Origin: Candidatus Dadabacteria bacterium
Lineage (GTDB): Bacteria > Desulfobacterota_D > UBA1144 > Nemesobacterales > Nemesobacteraceae
DNA: 40,334 bases
NCBI GenBank assembly: GCA_009837205.1
Contig: VXTZ01000007.1
Coordinates: 1 to 40,334 of the forward strand
Direction: 5' to 3'
Shown here: positions 28,355-38,250 of the stretch, in pieces
How the letters are laid out: every line of letters begins with the position of its first letter
Position numbering within the stretch: position 1 is the stretch's first letter
Position numbers and translations under genes: made by a program
Notes under the pieces: model-generated
The model's input: the letters and a program-made list of their open reading frames with translations, nothing else
Databases searched by the model: none
What the model was told of the DNA's origin: nothing

Positions 28355-29629
28355 TCATCCTTCAATGAGAAGGGTCTCTGGATCTTCAATAAGTTCCTTT
28401 ACCTTTACGAGGAACTGCACGGCTTCCTTTCCGTCAACTATCCTGTGGTCGTAGCTGAGTGCCGTGTACATCATCGGTTTTATCACTATGTCCCCGTTAA
28501 CCGCCACGGGCCTTTCCTCTATCTTGTGAAGTCCAAGTATCGCGACTTGGGGCGGATTCAGTATAGGGGTGCTCATCAGCGAACCGTACACCCCTCCGTT
28601 TGTTATGGTGAAAGTCCCGCCGAAGATTTCATCGAGCGAAAGCGTGTTTGTGTTTGCCTTTTCGGCTAGTTCCCTGACTTCTTTTTCTATCTGTGCGAAG
28701 GTTTTTCTGTCAGCCTCCCTTATGACGGGAACAACAAGTCCTCCCTCGGCCCCTACGGCTATTCCGATATCGTAGTAATTTTTATAGACTATTTCATCTT
28801 CCTGGATCTCGGCATTTATCTCAGGAAACAACCTGAGCGCTCCAATGGAGGCTTTTATGAAAAAGGAGGAAAAACCGAGACTCACTCCGTATTTTTCCCG
28901 GAAAGCGTCTTTTTTTCTCGATCGAAGCTCCATTACGTTAGACATGTCGATTTCATTAAAAGTGGAAAGTATGGCGGCTGTCTGCTGAGCTTCCACGAGA
29001 CGTCTTGCTATGGTCCTGCGACGTCTCGACATTTTCATTCTCTTCTCCTTGTTTGCGGTAAGCTGTGAGAGGGACGGGAAAATATCCGGCGATACCGGGG
29101 TTTCGGAAACTTCCTCCTCCGGGGGGGCTTCTTGCGGGATTTCCCCTCCGGTTCTCTGTGACTCAAGGTGCCTTTCCACATCTTCTTTCGTGATTCTGTT
29201 TCCCTCGGGTACGATCTGGGAGAGGTCGACTTCGTTCTGCTCGGCGATATTTCTCGCGACGGGAGTCACTCTGGTCTCGGGTTCTTCTTCAGGCTGCTTT
29301 TCTTGGGGAGTTCCTTCGGTTTGGGGTTGGGGTGAGGCTTCAGTTTTCTTAGGAGATTCTTCTGCACCGCTTCTTGTATCCTTTTTGCTTTCGGATACTT
29401 CAATGGTTCCTAGGATGTCTCCTACTTCGACATCCTCGTCTGCTTTTTTCGCTATTGACGCCAAGATTCCCGTTGCTTCGGCGGCGACTTCGAAGTTAGC
29501 TTTCTCGGTCTCAAGCTCAACAACGGTTTCCCCGAGTCTTACCGTGTCTCCCTGTTGCTTGGTCCACTTGATTATTGTTGCTTCTATTACGGAATCCCCC
29601 AAGTGGGGAACGACGATGTTCTTGGCCAT
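28355..29629 (-). CDS. sucB: 2-oxoglutarate dehydrogenase E2 (dihydrolipoyl succinyltransferase)
   Basis: E2 core of the 2-oxoglutarate dehydrogenase complex, 424 residues. One N-terminal lipoyl domain carries the lipoylated Lys43 (ETEKANFEV). A Pro/Glu-rich linker (about 80-120) leads to the peripheral subunit-binding domain ([18 protein letters not shown]). After a second linker comes the acyltransferase domain, with the catalytic [16 protein letters not shown] near the C-terminus. It follows sucA after 25 nt on the same strand. E3 (lpd) is not in the window and may be shared with other complexes. Confidence 0.95.
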   Translation of the reverse strand: MAKNIVVPHLGDSVIEATIIKWTKQQGDTVRLGETVVELETEKANFEVAAEATGILASIAKKADEDVEVGDILGTIEVSESKKDTRSGAEESPKKTEASPQPQTEGTPQEKQPEEEPETRVTPVARNIAEQNEVDLSQIVPEGNRITKEDVERHLESQRTGGEIPQEAPPEEEVSETPVSPDIFPSLSQLTANKEKRMKMSRRRRTIARRLVEAQQTAAILSTFNEIDMSNVMELRSRKKDAFREKYGVSLGFSSFFIKASIGALRLFPEINAEIQEDEIVYKNYYDIGIAVGAEGGLVVPVIREADRKTFAQIEKEVRELAEKANTNTLSLDEIFGGTFTITNGGVYGSLMSTPILNPPQVAILGLHKIEERPVAVNGDIVIKPMMYTALSYDHRIVDGKEAVQFLVKVKELIEDPETLLIEG

Positions 29630-29654
29630 TTTCTCCCTCGCTTGCGCCTTTGTC

Positions 29655-32513
29655 TCAGATATCTCTGTGCCAGGTTATCCCGCTTTCCTCATTTCCTTCC
29701 ACTACTTTGTCTATGCTGAACGCCTGCTTTATAAGCAACCCCTGATTGTATTTGTGCATGGAGGAAAGTCCTTCGGAGGGGCTTGAGTAGCGCTTTCTTC
29801 CTATATAGCTGAGTGGAAACCGTTTCTTGATGATTTTTCTTTTGAAAAAAGGCAGCATGTATTTCCAGGCTCCCGCGTTCTGGGGTTCTTCCTGTACCCA
29901 GACCACCTCTTCAAGTTTACCATACCTCTCCAAAACGGCGCTTGCCTCTTCCTTGGGTCTCGGGTAAAGCTGCTCGATTCTGGCTATGGCAACATCAGGC
30001 GATTTGGCTCTGAGTTCACTTGAGATGAGGTCAACGTATACCTTGCCGCTGCAGAATATCAGCCTTCTTACTTTTTTTGTCTGTCTGGTGGTCATCGGAT
30101 CGTCGATTACGGGAAGCCATTTTCCCTCGGATAGATCCTTAAGGGACGAGTTTATCATCGGGCTTCGTAGAAGTCCCTTGGGCGTCATGACGATCAGGGG
30201 AAGGGGATCTTTTTCAAGCAGCAGGGCTTGGCGGCGAAGTACGTGGAAAAACTGCGCTGAAGTGGTGCAGTTCACTATCCTTATATTGTATTCGGCGGCC
30301 GACATGAGGAATCTTTCAAGCCTCCCGCTCGAGTGGTCAGGGCCCTGTCCTTCATAAGCGTGAGGGAGCAGGAGAACCAGGGAAGGGGTCTGTCCCCATT
30401 TCGCCCTTGCCGATACAAGATACTCGTCCACTATGGTCTGAGCCCCGTTTATGAAGTCCCCGTACTGGGCTTCCCATATTACAAGGCAGTTTGTTCTCTC
30501 GATACAGTATCCGTACTCAAAACCCAGGCAGGCGTTTTCGCTGAGCGGGCTGTTTTTTATCTCGAATGCAGCTTTTGCCTGCGGGATCCTCTCCAGAGGA
30601 GTATGAATTGCGCCGTTCTCAGAGTCGTGGAGCACTGCGTGACGATGGCTGAAAGTACCCCTCTCGCAATCCTGTCCGGTTATCCTGATGGGAATGCCTT
30701 GTGCGATTATGGAAGCGTAGGCTAGTTCTTCCGCCATGGCCCAGTCAATTGTCTTTTCTTTCGGGTCGTCGAGAGTGTTTTTTCTTCTGTCGCGTATTCT
30801 GGCGATTTTCGAATTTACCGTGAATCCTTCGGGAACCGAGAGAAGGGAGTCGTTTAGTCCGCGCAGGGTTTCGTCGGGAACCTTGGTAACCGTTCTTTTC
30901 GCTATCTCGTGTTCTGGGGAGGGCGCCGTTGATTCCTCGGGGGAGTCGTCAGGGGAAATCGATTCGAATTCCTCGGCAATCTTCTTGATATATTCTTCCT
31001 GTAGCTGTTCTACCTGTTTTTCCGAGACGGTGCCTTTTTCTATCAGTTTCTTTGCCCAGATGTCCATCACCCGGGGATGACTGTCTATCTTTTTGTATAT
31101 CGTGGGCTGGGTGAATCCCGGTTCGTCCGCCTCGTTGTGTCCGTACCTTCTGTAGCCGACAAGGTCTATGAGGAAATGTTTTTCGAATCTCGATGTGTAG
31201 CCGAAGGCCAGGCGTATTGACTCTATGCAAGCAACCGGGTCGTCCGCGTTTACGTGGACAATCGGTATTTCGAATCCCTTTGCGAGATCGCTTGCATAAA
31301 GCGTGCTTCTGCTGTCGGAGGGAAGCGTGGTGTAGCCCAGCTGGTTGTTGGTGATTATGTGTATGGTTCCGCCGGCACGATAGCCCGGAAGAGCGGAGAG
31401 ATTAAGCGTTTCGGCGTTTATCCCCTGTCCCATGAATGCCGAATCCCCGTGAATCTGCACCGGGATTACAGTTGACGGATCAAATCTGGGGTTGCCAGGT
31501 GCATCGTCGCTTGTCCCGCATGCCCTCGACATTCCCTGCACTACGGGATTTACCGATTCCAAGTGGCTGGGGTTGGGAACCATGGTGATCCTCATGTTGC
31601 GGTCAAGCGTGTCCCCGGTCGGGATATCGCGTTTTACGGCCTCGTGGTACTTTACGTCCCCGGTCCACCCCATGTCGTCTGCGAAGTCCCTTACCAGAAC
31701 AGGATCCTTGAACTTAAGCAGCGTGTACTTGTAGTTTTTCTCCATCACGTGGTGCATCACGTTCAGCCTTCCGCGATGGGCCATTCCGAGAATTATCTGG
31801 TGTATGTCGGCTTTGATGGCGAGGAGTATCAGTTCATTCAGCATTGGCACCAGCATGTCGACGCCTTCTATTGAGAACCTGAATTTCCCGGGGAAGATCC
31901 TGTGGAGGAAGTTTTCGAATACCTCCACTCTGGTGAGGGTATCGAGAAGTTCCACTTCGTTAACGGGATTTAGGGGAGGGCGGTAAACACCCGACTCTAT
32001 GGCACCTCTCATCCACCTTCTCTCCTCAGCTTCGTAGATGTGGTCATAGTTATAACCCGTGGTGGAAGAGTAGATTTTTCTCAGCTTCTTTATTCCGTCA
32101 AGCGCATCAAGCGAGTTCTGGGAAAGAGGCCATCCCACAAGAGTCGAGGGAAAGTCCCTAAGCTCCTCCTCATCAAGCCCGAATGTTTCGGCGTGCAGAG
32201 TTAGGTCTCCGTGAACGGGACCCCCGAGGGGGTCTATTCTGCTTGCTAGGTGGCCGTGCCGTCTTATCGCCTGGGCCATGTTCGCAATCGCGACGGCCTT
32301 GTTGACGTCCCTTACCGATGACTGCTTGAACCCGTTTTTCTCGATCTCGGGTTCGATCTCGACCCTGAGAGACGAGTACTTGCTGTCGGGCTTCCATCCC
32401 CTGAAGATGGTTTTCGTGGCGGGGTCGACTGAAGAAGAGTCCTTTACGTAACGCTCGTAAAGATCCATTACGTAACCCGAGTTGAGCCCGTGAAAGTTTT
32501 TCCAGATGTCCAT
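29655..32513 (-). CDS. sucA: 2-oxoglutarate dehydrogenase E1 component
   Basis: Thiamine-diphosphate-dependent E1 of 952 residues, a normal length, that decarboxylates 2-oxoglutarate in the TCA cycle. The N-terminus has the E1o pattern [15 protein letters not shown]. The core includes [33 protein letters not shown] and [14 protein letters not shown]; the C-terminal half includes [14 protein letters not shown] and [27 protein letters not shown] precedes the ATG. With sucB it supports an oxidative TCA cycle. Confidence 0.97.
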   Translation of the reverse strand: MDIWKNFHGLNSGYVMDLYERYVKDSSSVDPATKTIFRGWKPDSKYSSLRVEIEPEIEKNGFKQSSVRDVNKAVAIANMAQAIRRHGHLASRIDPLGGPVHGDLTLHAETFGLDEEELRDFPSTLVGWPLSQNSLDALDGIKKLRKIYSSTTGYNYDHIYEAEERRWMRGAIESGVYRPPLNPVNEVELLDTLTRVEVFENFLHRIFPGKFRFSIEGVDMLVPMLNELILLAIKADIHQIILGMAHRGRLNVMHHVMEKNYKYTLLKFKDPVLVRDFADDMGWTGDVKYHEAVKRDIPTGDTLDRNMRITMVPNPSHLESVNPVVQGMSRACGTSDDAPGNPRFDPSTVIPVQIHGDSAFMGQGINAETLNLSALPGYRAGGTIHIITNNQLGYTTLPSDSRSTLYASDLAKGFEIPIVHVNADDPVACIESIRLAFGYTSRFEKHFLIDLVGYRRYGHNEADEPGFTQPTIYKKIDSHPRVMDIWAKKLIEKGTVSEKQVEQLQEEYIKKIAEEFESISPDDSPEESTAPSPEHEIAKRTVTKVPDETLRGLNDSLLSVPEGFTVNSKIARIRDRRKNTLDDPKEKTIDWAMAEELAYASIIAQGIPIRITGQDCERGTFSHRHAVLHDSENGAIHTPLERIPQAKAAFEIKNSPLSENACLGFEYGYCIERTNCLVIWEAQYGDFINGAQTIVDEYLVSARAKWGQTPSLVLLLPHAYEGQGPDHSSGRLERFLMSAAEYNIRIVNCTTSAQFFHVLRRQALLLEKDPLPLIVMTPKGLLRSPMINSSLKDLSEGKWLPVIDDPMTTRQTKKVRRLIFCSGKVYVDLISSELRAKSPDVAIARIEQLYPRPKEEASAVLERYGKLEEVVWVQEEPQNAGAWKYMLPFFKRKIIKKRFPLSYIGRKRYSSPSEGLSSMHKYNQGLLIKQAFSIDKVVEGNEESGITWHRDI

Positions 32514-32608
32514 GCACCTTCCTCGGAATTACGCGACAGAGGATTTCAACCGACTGAAAACCCGTTTACAGCGCAATTCCGCCTGCCCTGAACCTTTAAG
32601 TGGGTAGA

Positions 32609-32636
32609 ATGATAGCACAAAAAAACATAAAGCAAA
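32609..32636 (-). promoter_or_regulatory. Candidate promoter of sucA-sucB
   Basis: TATCAT (32614-32609) is a good -10. The -35 at 16-nt spacing is TTTGCT (32636-32631), a modest match, with a T7 run in the spacer. It lies about 95 nt upstream of the sucA start. Confidence 0.35.
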
Positions 32637-32713
32637 CAGCGATTTTTCCGGTTTCGTAAAAACGACCTGATCTTTGAGCGGACCTGCCTGCTCCTCTGCT
32701 CTTGCTGTCCGTT

Positions 32714-32735
32714 CCGGGACAGGCTCCTGTCCCGG
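32714..32735. terminator. Strong hairpin, possible terminator
   Basis: The arms CCGGGACAG and CTGTCCCGG pair over 9 bp around a GCTC loop. On the plus strand a T-rich tract (TGATTTCTGATTTTTT) follows, which suits a terminator, but no plus-strand gene runs into it. On the minus strand, where it would end the subtilase message, no T-tract follows. It could also be a Rho-dependent or mRNA-stabilising stem. Confidence 0.35.
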
Positions 32736-32839
32736 TGATTTCTGATTTTTTGAGAGTGGCACCTGTTGCGAACCCGGGGCACTTCGGGGACCAGGCGACG
32801 GGCTTCGAGGAACGTACTTCAGGTGGTGTCAAGAGCGCG

Positions 32840-35425
32840 TCAGTTCGCGCCGTGCTTGCCGTGGTAGAACCGGAGCTTCCAGTCGGTCAGCGTGCCCGTG
32901 TCGGCAGCAACGATGTCCGCCACGTGCAGCGTCCATGTGCCGTTTGGATTCTCGCCGTAGAAGGCGTTGCTGAGCAGGTGCCAGTCGGAGATTCCGGGAG
33001 ATCCCTCGAGCAGGCTGTTTAAGGGTGTATTGAGTACGCTTTGCGTGCCCGCAGGCGATCTCAGGGTGATGCCGAGATCGAAAGCGTCGCCGCCTTCGAC
33101 GGCGATCTCGAGCACCACAGCCTCAATATCCGCGTCTTCGGGAAGGCCTGAGACTTCCATAGCGGCGCTGATCCCGGCCCCGTCCGCATCGGGGATACGC
33201 GTCGAAAGCCTCCCCGCCTCAAACCATTCCGATTCAACCAGAGTGCCGAGGCTGTCGGGAGTGTGGCTTTCCGCCATCGCGACCGCGGCGTCGACGTCGG
33301 CCGCGCCGAAACCGTACCAGTTGTGGAAGTCAAACCCGGCGGCATTTGTCTGCCAGGCGTGCTGGAGGATGTAGGGAGTGCCTTTGAACGCGGCCCGGAC
33401 TTCGGCGATATCCGGGTCGATTTTGCGCGCCGTGCTTGCCAGTATGTGCTTTATGTCCCGCCAGGTCAATTCCGGACTGATTCCGAGGAGGATGGCTACG
33501 GCGCCTGAGACCGCGGGAGCCGCTGAAGATGTACCGCCGAAGGAGTTGATGTAGTCGCCGTCGCGATTCAACGGGTTGTCGCTGGTCAGGCGATTTTCAG
33601 GCAGGATGCTGTAGCCCGCGAACGGACCTGCCTGGTCCGTGGTGATCATTGCCGGGGCCGTGATGCCGTTCTGGCCTGAAGGACCTGCTATCCAGAGGTT
33701 GGCGCCGGCGCTGGAATAGGTTGACTTCTCATCGTCGGCGTTGAATCCTCCCACGACGACCATCCACGGCGTATTCTGGTCGGGGTCGCTGTTGGCGCCC
33801 GTACAGCCTATCTCTTTCTGGAGCGGATGAATCCGCTGCTCGCAAAGCTCAAACGCGTTGCCGGCCGCCTTGACGTACACCGCGCCGCGGCCCGAACGAA
33901 GCTTCTCAACCCCCATCCTGAACGCGCGTGTAAATTCTTCGTCCGCGTTCGCGATGCCCTCATCCAGACCGAAACTCATGTTGAAGACATCCACGCTTGC
34001 CGAGTCAGGTTCGCTTGCGCTTGTGCCAAGGCTTTTAAGGAGCGCGATTTCCGCGGCCATGTCGGAATCGCCGGACTCGTCGGGCGCAGCTTCAAGCGGG
34101 TTGAACCCGACAAGGGTAACCGCAGGCGCCACTCCCCGCCCGCCGAAACCGTTGTCGGCCGCCGCTGCGGCAACCCCGGCCACGCTGGTGCCGTGATCCC
34201 CGGTTGAGGCAAAGTTGTATGGGTCGTCAGAAGATGCGCCGGGCCGGGTGCCTGCGCCGAAGTTAAACGACCCGCCCTCAGCCGTGTTGGCCGCCAGGTC
34301 CGGATGACATATCTCAAGCCCGGAATCCACCACCGCGAGCTTCACTCCGGCGCCTTTGTGGCCCGCGTCGATCGCTTTTTTCATATTCAGGTCGGCGCCG
34401 GGAGTTCCTCCCTGCTCCGCAAAAGCTTTCTGACCTGTGTTTTCAAGGTGCCACTGCTGCTCAAACAGCGGGTCTCCGCCTCCAGGCGCGGGCGTTCGTT
34501 CCGGCGCCCTGCATCGCACGAGTACCGCGCCTTCCGAATCGGTGGCGAAACTGTTTGTAACCACGTTCGGGTATTCCCTGCCCCACTCAAACGATGTCGG
34601 CGTCGTGCCCAGCCGTATGCGCAGAAAGTAGTGGCCGTCGGGCGCCAGTGCATCTAACGGCAGTCTGAACAGGCGCAGGTTATGGAAAAACAAAGAGTCC
34701 AGTGGGTCGGGGGTGGCTTCGCAGGGGTTCATGGGTGGTCCGAACCTGTCGGCCGAAGGATTCTCCGAAGGGCCGTAGCACTCGCGGATGGCGGTTACTC
34801 CCGAGGTGAAAGTCGGATCCGTGGACCACTCCGTTACCATGGGCGCGGCAGGGGTATTGGGGGGAACTCCCGCGACCACAAGGGCGACCATGGCGTCCTC
34901 CTCGACATCAAAGCCCAGTGGCTCAAGTACCAGAGGGGATTCCCCCTCGCTGTCTGCGTTGTCGGGCGGGGACTTGTCCACGCTTGCTGCGGGGCCGTCG
35001 ATCACGTTCAGGGTGATCGAGGACTGGTCGCCAGCCCGCGCGTTACCCGTGATTGCGCCAAGATCGACCTCGATCGTTTCGTCGCCTTCCTCGTCGAAGT
35101 CGCGGTAAACGTCGATTTCCGCGCTTGCCGAAGTGGCGCCCGCGGGAAACTGAATCTTGTCGTCGCTGATAGCGTAGTCGCGGTCCCGTGTGGCGGACCC
35201 GCCAAGATTCAGGGCCACCGAGACGGGACCGGTGGCGGGCGCGTCGAGAACGAGGGTCAACCGTACCTTAGGATTGTCAGACTCCTCAACGCCGGAGCTG
35301 CCTGAAAGCGCCAAGGCGACGCTCGCCTGCCGTGACGGGTCAGGCGGCGGTTGTGACGAATCATTTGAGCTGCCGCAGCCTGCAAGACCCAGCAGTCCGA
35401 TCATAAAAAGTGCAAGTTTACGCAT
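32840..35425 (-). CDS. Exported subtilisin-like serine protease (S8) lipoprotein with Calx-beta and P domains
   Basis: A lipoprotein of 861 residues with lipobox LLGLAGC (Cys17). A Calx-beta-like domain (about 35-145) precedes a linker of unknown fold and the S8 catalytic domain. The triad is Asp367 (VVDSG), His411 (DHGTSVAG) and Ser633 (GTSSAAP), with oxyanion Asn523 (AAGN). The C-terminus (about 725-861) is a proprotein-convertase P domain (DIEAVVLEIAVEGGDAFDLGI, GTWTLHVADI). No I9-type inhibitor propeptide is seen next to the catalytic domain. An exported gene of suitable character lies 24 nt upstream. The composition is GC-rich compared with its neighbours, which suggests transfer. Confidence 0.92.
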   Translation of the reverse strand: MRKLALFMIGLLGLAGCGSSNDSSQPPPDPSRQASVALALSGSSGVEESDNPKVRLTLVLDAPATGPVSVALNLGGSATRDRDYAISDDKIQFPAGATSASAEIDVYRDFDEEGDETIEVDLGAITGNARAGDQSSITLNVIDGPAASVDKSPPDNADSEGESPLVLEPLGFDVEEDAMVALVVAGVPPNTPAAPMVTEWSTDPTFTSGVTAIRECYGPSENPSADRFGPPMNPCEATPDPLDSLFFHNLRLFRLPLDALAPDGHYFLRIRLGTTPTSFEWGREYPNVVTNSFATDSEGAVLVRCRAPERTPAPGGGDPLFEQQWHLENTGQKAFAEQGGTPGADLNMKKAIDAGHKGAGVKLAVVDSGLEICHPDLAANTAEGGSFNFGAGTRPGASSDDPYNFASTGDHGTSVAGVAAAAADNGFGGRGVAPAVTLVGFNPLEAAPDESGDSDMAAEIALLKSLGTSASEPDSASVDVFNMSFGLDEGIANADEEFTRAFRMGVEKLRSGRGAVYVKAAGNAFELCEQRIHPLQKEIGCTGANSDPDQNTPWMVVVGGFNADDEKSTYSSAGANLWIAGPSGQNGITAPAMITTDQAGPFAGYSILPENRLTSDNPLNRDGDYINSFGGTSSAAPAVSGAVAILLGISPELTWRDIKHILASTARKIDPDIAEVRAAFKGTPYILQHAWQTNAAGFDFHNWYGFGAADVDAAVAMAESHTPDSLGTLVESEWFEAGRLSTRIPDADGAGISAAMEVSGLPEDADIEAVVLEIAVEGGDAFDLGITLRSPAGTQSVLNTPLNSLLEGSPGISDWHLLSNAFYGENPNGTWTLHVADIVAADTGTLTDWKLRFYHGKHGAN

Positions 35426-35449
35426 GCGGTTTCTCCATTGCGACCGGAA

Positions 35450-36013
35450 TCAACGCCACTTGACGCGGGACCTGCGAAGCCGCATGAAAGCGTCGAGCTG
35501 GCCGGGCAGCTCGCGGGTGCGTGTGACCGCGTCGGCGGGGTGCAGGTTCGACGGCAGATAAAGTACGGCAAAGCCCAGTGAATCAAACGCTTCCATGCCG
35601 GTAGCGCCGACAGTTTTGACCACGGCGTCCAGCTGCTCGCCCGCGGCCAGTTCGACTCGAATACTCGGCAGCAACGATTCGAAACGGCGCCGGACCGGAT
35701 CAAAGGCGACCCAGGCGCCCGGGCCCTGAAGAGGTGTCGTCGCGCGGTACTCAGCACCCTCGACATAAACCACGTGCGTCCGATGCGAGGACGACTCGAA
35801 GGATTGCGCAACGATGTCGCCTGATGCCGACCGCGTCCGCAATCCGGCTTCCCCGGCGCTTGTGGGCAGGATCAGCATCTTGCGGCCCTCAACCGTTTCA
35901 AAACGGGTATCGCCGGCGTCCTGAGCCGCTGCGAGCGCGGCGGTCGCGAGAATTATCAATGCGCATAGGTAACGTCCAAAGCGCATGAAATAGTGAAGGT
36001 AAGTGGCTGCCAT
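35450..36013 (-). CDS. Exported protein, possible detached propeptide of the subtilase
   Basis: I do not recognise this 187-residue protein by family. A Sec signal is evident (YLCALIILATAALAAA). The start is ATG 36013, with GGAAG about 8 nt before it, or possibly the ATG at 35986. The C-terminal ~70 residues (LDAVVKTVGATGMEAFDSLG, VLYLPSNLHPADAVTRTREL and PGQLDAFMRLRR) resemble the S8 inhibitor-propeptide pattern: a beta strand ending in LP, then a helix with alternating Leu, then PG. It precedes the subtilase by 24 nt on the same strand and shares its GC-rich composition. I infer a partner role as chaperone or inhibitor; this is not shown. Confidence 0.6.
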   Translation of the reverse strand: MAATYLHYFMRFGRYLCALIILATAALAAAQDAGDTRFETVEGRKMLILPTSAGEAGLRTRSASGDIVAQSFESSSHRTHVVYVEGAEYRATTPLQGPGAWVAFDPVRRRFESLLPSIRVELAAGEQLDAVVKTVGATGMEAFDSLGFAVLYLPSNLHPADAVTRTRELPGQLDAFMRLRRSRVKWR

Positions 36014-36199
36014 TTAGTCTGCTTCCGACACATTAATTTTACAGAAAAGCGTGTGTTTCATCCATTTGGGACTTCTTACATTTCAACCGAGAATTTTCAC
36101 GTCATTTTTTCTGAAGAGAGAATCCCCGCTTTTTTTGCCGCTTCGAGCCTAATCGGACAAAACGGGGTTTCAGAGTGCTTCGCGGAGACCGGAAGAGAT
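36014..36199. other. Intergenic region between aspS and the exported protein
   Basis: Both neighbours are on the minus strand. It probably holds the promoter of the protease pair and the end of the aspS message. A perfect 8-bp hairpin (CCGGAAGA 36189-36196, TCTTCCGG 36204-36211) overlaps the aspS stop; its T6 tract is on the plus strand, where there is no gene to end. Confidence 0.35.
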
Positions 36200-37996
36200 T
36201 CAGTCTTCCGGTTTTTTCGCAATCGCGCTTATTCCGACTTCAAGGAGCTGCTGCGGGGAGACATCCGAAGGGGCTTCGGTCAGGGGGCAGGACCCCTTCT
36301 GCGTTTTTGGAAAAGCTATTACGTCTCTTATAGACTCTCCGCCGGAGAGGAGCATCAGAAACCTGTCAAGGCCGAGAGCTATCCCTCCGTGCGGAGGGGT
36401 TCCGAATTCAAGGGCCTCGAGGAGAAAACCGAATTTTTCCCTTGCCTCCTCCTCTCCGATCCCTATTGCGTCAAACACTCTTTGCTGTATGTCCTTTCTG
36501 TGAATCCTTACGCTTCCCCCGCCTATCTCGACTCCGTTTAAGACTATGTCGTAAGACTTTGAAGCCACTTCGCCCGGGGAACTCTCAATTTTCTCCACAC
36601 CCTCATCCTTTGGAGCGGTAAAAGGATGGTGGACGGCGACGTATCTTTTATCCTTGGGGCTGTACTTAAGAAGCGGAAAATCAATTACCCAGAGAAACTC
36701 AAGTTTTTCTTGGTCAGCGAGGGAAAGGGTTTCGCCCAGGCTCAGTCTTACGTTTGACATTACCTGGTTTGCCATATCGACCGAGTCAGCGCCGAAAAAC
36801 ACTATGTCTCCTGTTTCCATTGAAAGGGTCTTGGCCAGAAGCTCGCGTTCCCCTTCGCTTAGAAACTTGACTATGGGAGAGCTCCACCCGTCCTCGCCGA
36901 CCCTTATCCACGCAAGCCCCTTCGCTCCGAGTGAGACCGCGTATTCCGTAAGATCGTCTATTTCCTTTCTTGTAAGTTTTTCGGCTCCTTCCTTGAGGTT
37001 AAGTGCCTTTATCGCTCCGCCTTTCTCAAGAGCTCTGCGAAAAACTTTGAACTGCGAGTCACGGAATATGGATGAAATGTCTTTTAATTCAAGGCCGAAC
37101 CTCGTATCGGGGCAGTCGGTCCCGTACCTCTCCATGGCTTCTTCGTAAGGCATTCTAGAAAAAGGAATGCTTACGTCAATTCCTTTTGTTTCCCGAAGAA
37201 CTGTTTTTATCATGCTTTCGACGATTGAGATCACGTCGTCTTCTGAGACAAACGACATCTCCATGTCTATCTGGGTGAATTCGGGCTGGCGGTCCGCTCT
37301 TAAGTCCTCATCCCTGAAGCATTTAACTATCTGGTAGTATCTGTCAAAACCCGAGATCATAAGGGTCTGTTTCAATGTCTGGGGCGACTGAGGAAGCGCG
37401 TAGAACTGACCTTCGTTAAGCCGGCTCGGAACGAGAAAGTCTCTTGCCCCTTCAGGCGTCGATTTCGTGAAATAGGGGGTTTCGATCTCGAGAAACCCGT
37501 TTTCGTTGAGGTAACTTCGCACCGCGGCGGCGACTTTGTGGCGAAAGATTATGTTGTCCCGCATTGGGGGTCTTCTGAGGTCCAGGTAGCGGTACTTAAG
37601 CCTGAGAAGCTCATCGGCGTTCACTTCGTTTTCTATGAGAAACGGTATTACCTTTGACGTGTTAAGAATTCTTACCTGCTCGGCTACCACCTCGATCTCG
37701 CCGGTTTTGAGGCTCGGGTTCACAGTTTCCTCGGTCCGGGGGGTTACAGTTCCTTTTACTGCGATTACCCATTCATCCCGCAGCTGTTCAGCGGTCTTAT
37801 GGATCTTCGGGTCGTGCTGCGGGTTAAAAACAATCTGGCAAAGCCCTTCCTTGTCGCGCAGATCAACAAAAATTACCCCGCCATGGTCTCTTCGTGACTG
37901 TACCCAGCCCATGAGAGTAACGGAGCGGTCAACGTGTTTTTTCCCAAGCTCTCCGCAGAAATTCGATCTTTTCCACTCTCCCATAAGTTCAAGCAT
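36200..37996 (-). CDS. aspS: Aspartyl-tRNA synthetase
   Basis: Class II synthetase of the bacterial type, 598 residues, charging tRNA-Asp. The N-terminal OB fold holds VTLMGWVQSRRDHGGVIFVDLRD. Class II motif 2 is FRDEDLRADRQPEFTQ and motif 3 is GIALGLDRFLMLL. The GAD insertion of bacterial enzymes lies near 300-420. A discriminating or non-discriminating specificity cannot be told. The ATG at 37996 has GGGAG about 12 nt before it; an ATG four codons later is possible. A good promoter is upstream. Confidence 0.97.
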   Translation of the reverse strand: MLELMGEWKRSNFCGELGKKHVDRSVTLMGWVQSRRDHGGVIFVDLRDKEGLCQIVFNPQHDPKIHKTAEQLRDEWVIAVKGTVTPRTEETVNPSLKTGEIEVVAEQVRILNTSKVIPFLIENEVNADELLRLKYRYLDLRRPPMRDNIIFRHKVAAAVRSYLNENGFLEIETPYFTKSTPEGARDFLVPSRLNEGQFYALPQSPQTLKQTLMISGFDRYYQIVKCFRDEDLRADRQPEFTQIDMEMSFVSEDDVISIVESMIKTVLRETKGIDVSIPFSRMPYEEAMERYGTDCPDTRFGLELKDISSIFRDSQFKVFRRALEKGGAIKALNLKEGAEKLTRKEIDDLTEYAVSLGAKGLAWIRVGEDGWSSPIVKFLSEGERELLAKTLSMETGDIVFFGADSVDMANQVMSNVRLSLGETLSLADQEKLEFLWVIDFPLLKYSPKDKRYVAVHHPFTAPKDEGVEKIESSPGEVASKSYDIVLNGVEIGGGSVRIHRKDIQQRVFDAIGIGEEEAREKFGFLLEALEFGTPPHGGIALGLDRFLMLLSGGESIRDVIAFPKTQKGSCPLTEAPSDVSPQQLLEVGISAIAKKPED

Positions 37997-38250
37997 TAAA
38001 CCGCGGTTCTCCCGGTAAAGAAGGATTGGCTAATCATACTAGATTGATTTACGTTGGCAAGGTCACGGTGATGTCTTAATGAGGAGTATACGGCGTGATT
38101 TTTGTCTTGTATTTCTAACTGATAAAGATGTGGGCGCGGAGGTTTTCCACGCGTTTTTTCTACTTGTTTTTTCCCTTTTTTTACATACCATTCTAGTCTG
38201 GAAGGTCGGAAATTTTTCTCCGGCAATAAAATCCCGAGGAGTTTTGATAA
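37997..38250. other. Divergent region between aspS and the TraT-like gene
   Basis: It holds the aspS promoter on the left. A GC-rich stem followed by T-runs (about 38134-38156) looks terminator-like on the plus strand but has no upstream gene. A long minus-strand frame crossing this region and the TraT-like gene has no family pattern and is rejected. Confidence 0.4.
38033..38060 (-). promoter_or_regulatory. Sigma-70 promoter of aspS
   Basis: On the minus strand TTGCCA (38060-38055) and TATGAT (38038-38033) are 16 nt apart, each matching 5 of 6 consensus bases. They lie 37-64 nt upstream of the aspS ATG. Confidence 0.6.

Larger units (their letters stand above)
32514..32839. other. Intergenic region between sucA and the subtilase
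   Basis: No gene is supported. The sucA side holds the candidate promoter at 32609-32636. The centre holds a strong hairpin (32714-32735). Small minus-strand frames at 32529-32832 are three overlapping readings of the same sequence and look spurious. Confidence 0.4.

Noticed and set aside
29010-29786. Plus-strand frame opposite sucB/sucA, rich in Ser
   Set aside because: It mirrors the lipoyl-linker region of sucB; the composition is an artefact of the antisense strand.
34682-35305. Plus-strand frame inside the subtilase gene
   Set aside because: Antisense shadow in GC-rich DNA; no ribosome-binding site or family pattern.
36189-36217. Hairpin with T6 at the aspS end, as an aspS terminator
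   Set aside because: The T-tract is on the plus strand, while aspS is on the minus strand, and the stem overlaps the aspS stop codon.
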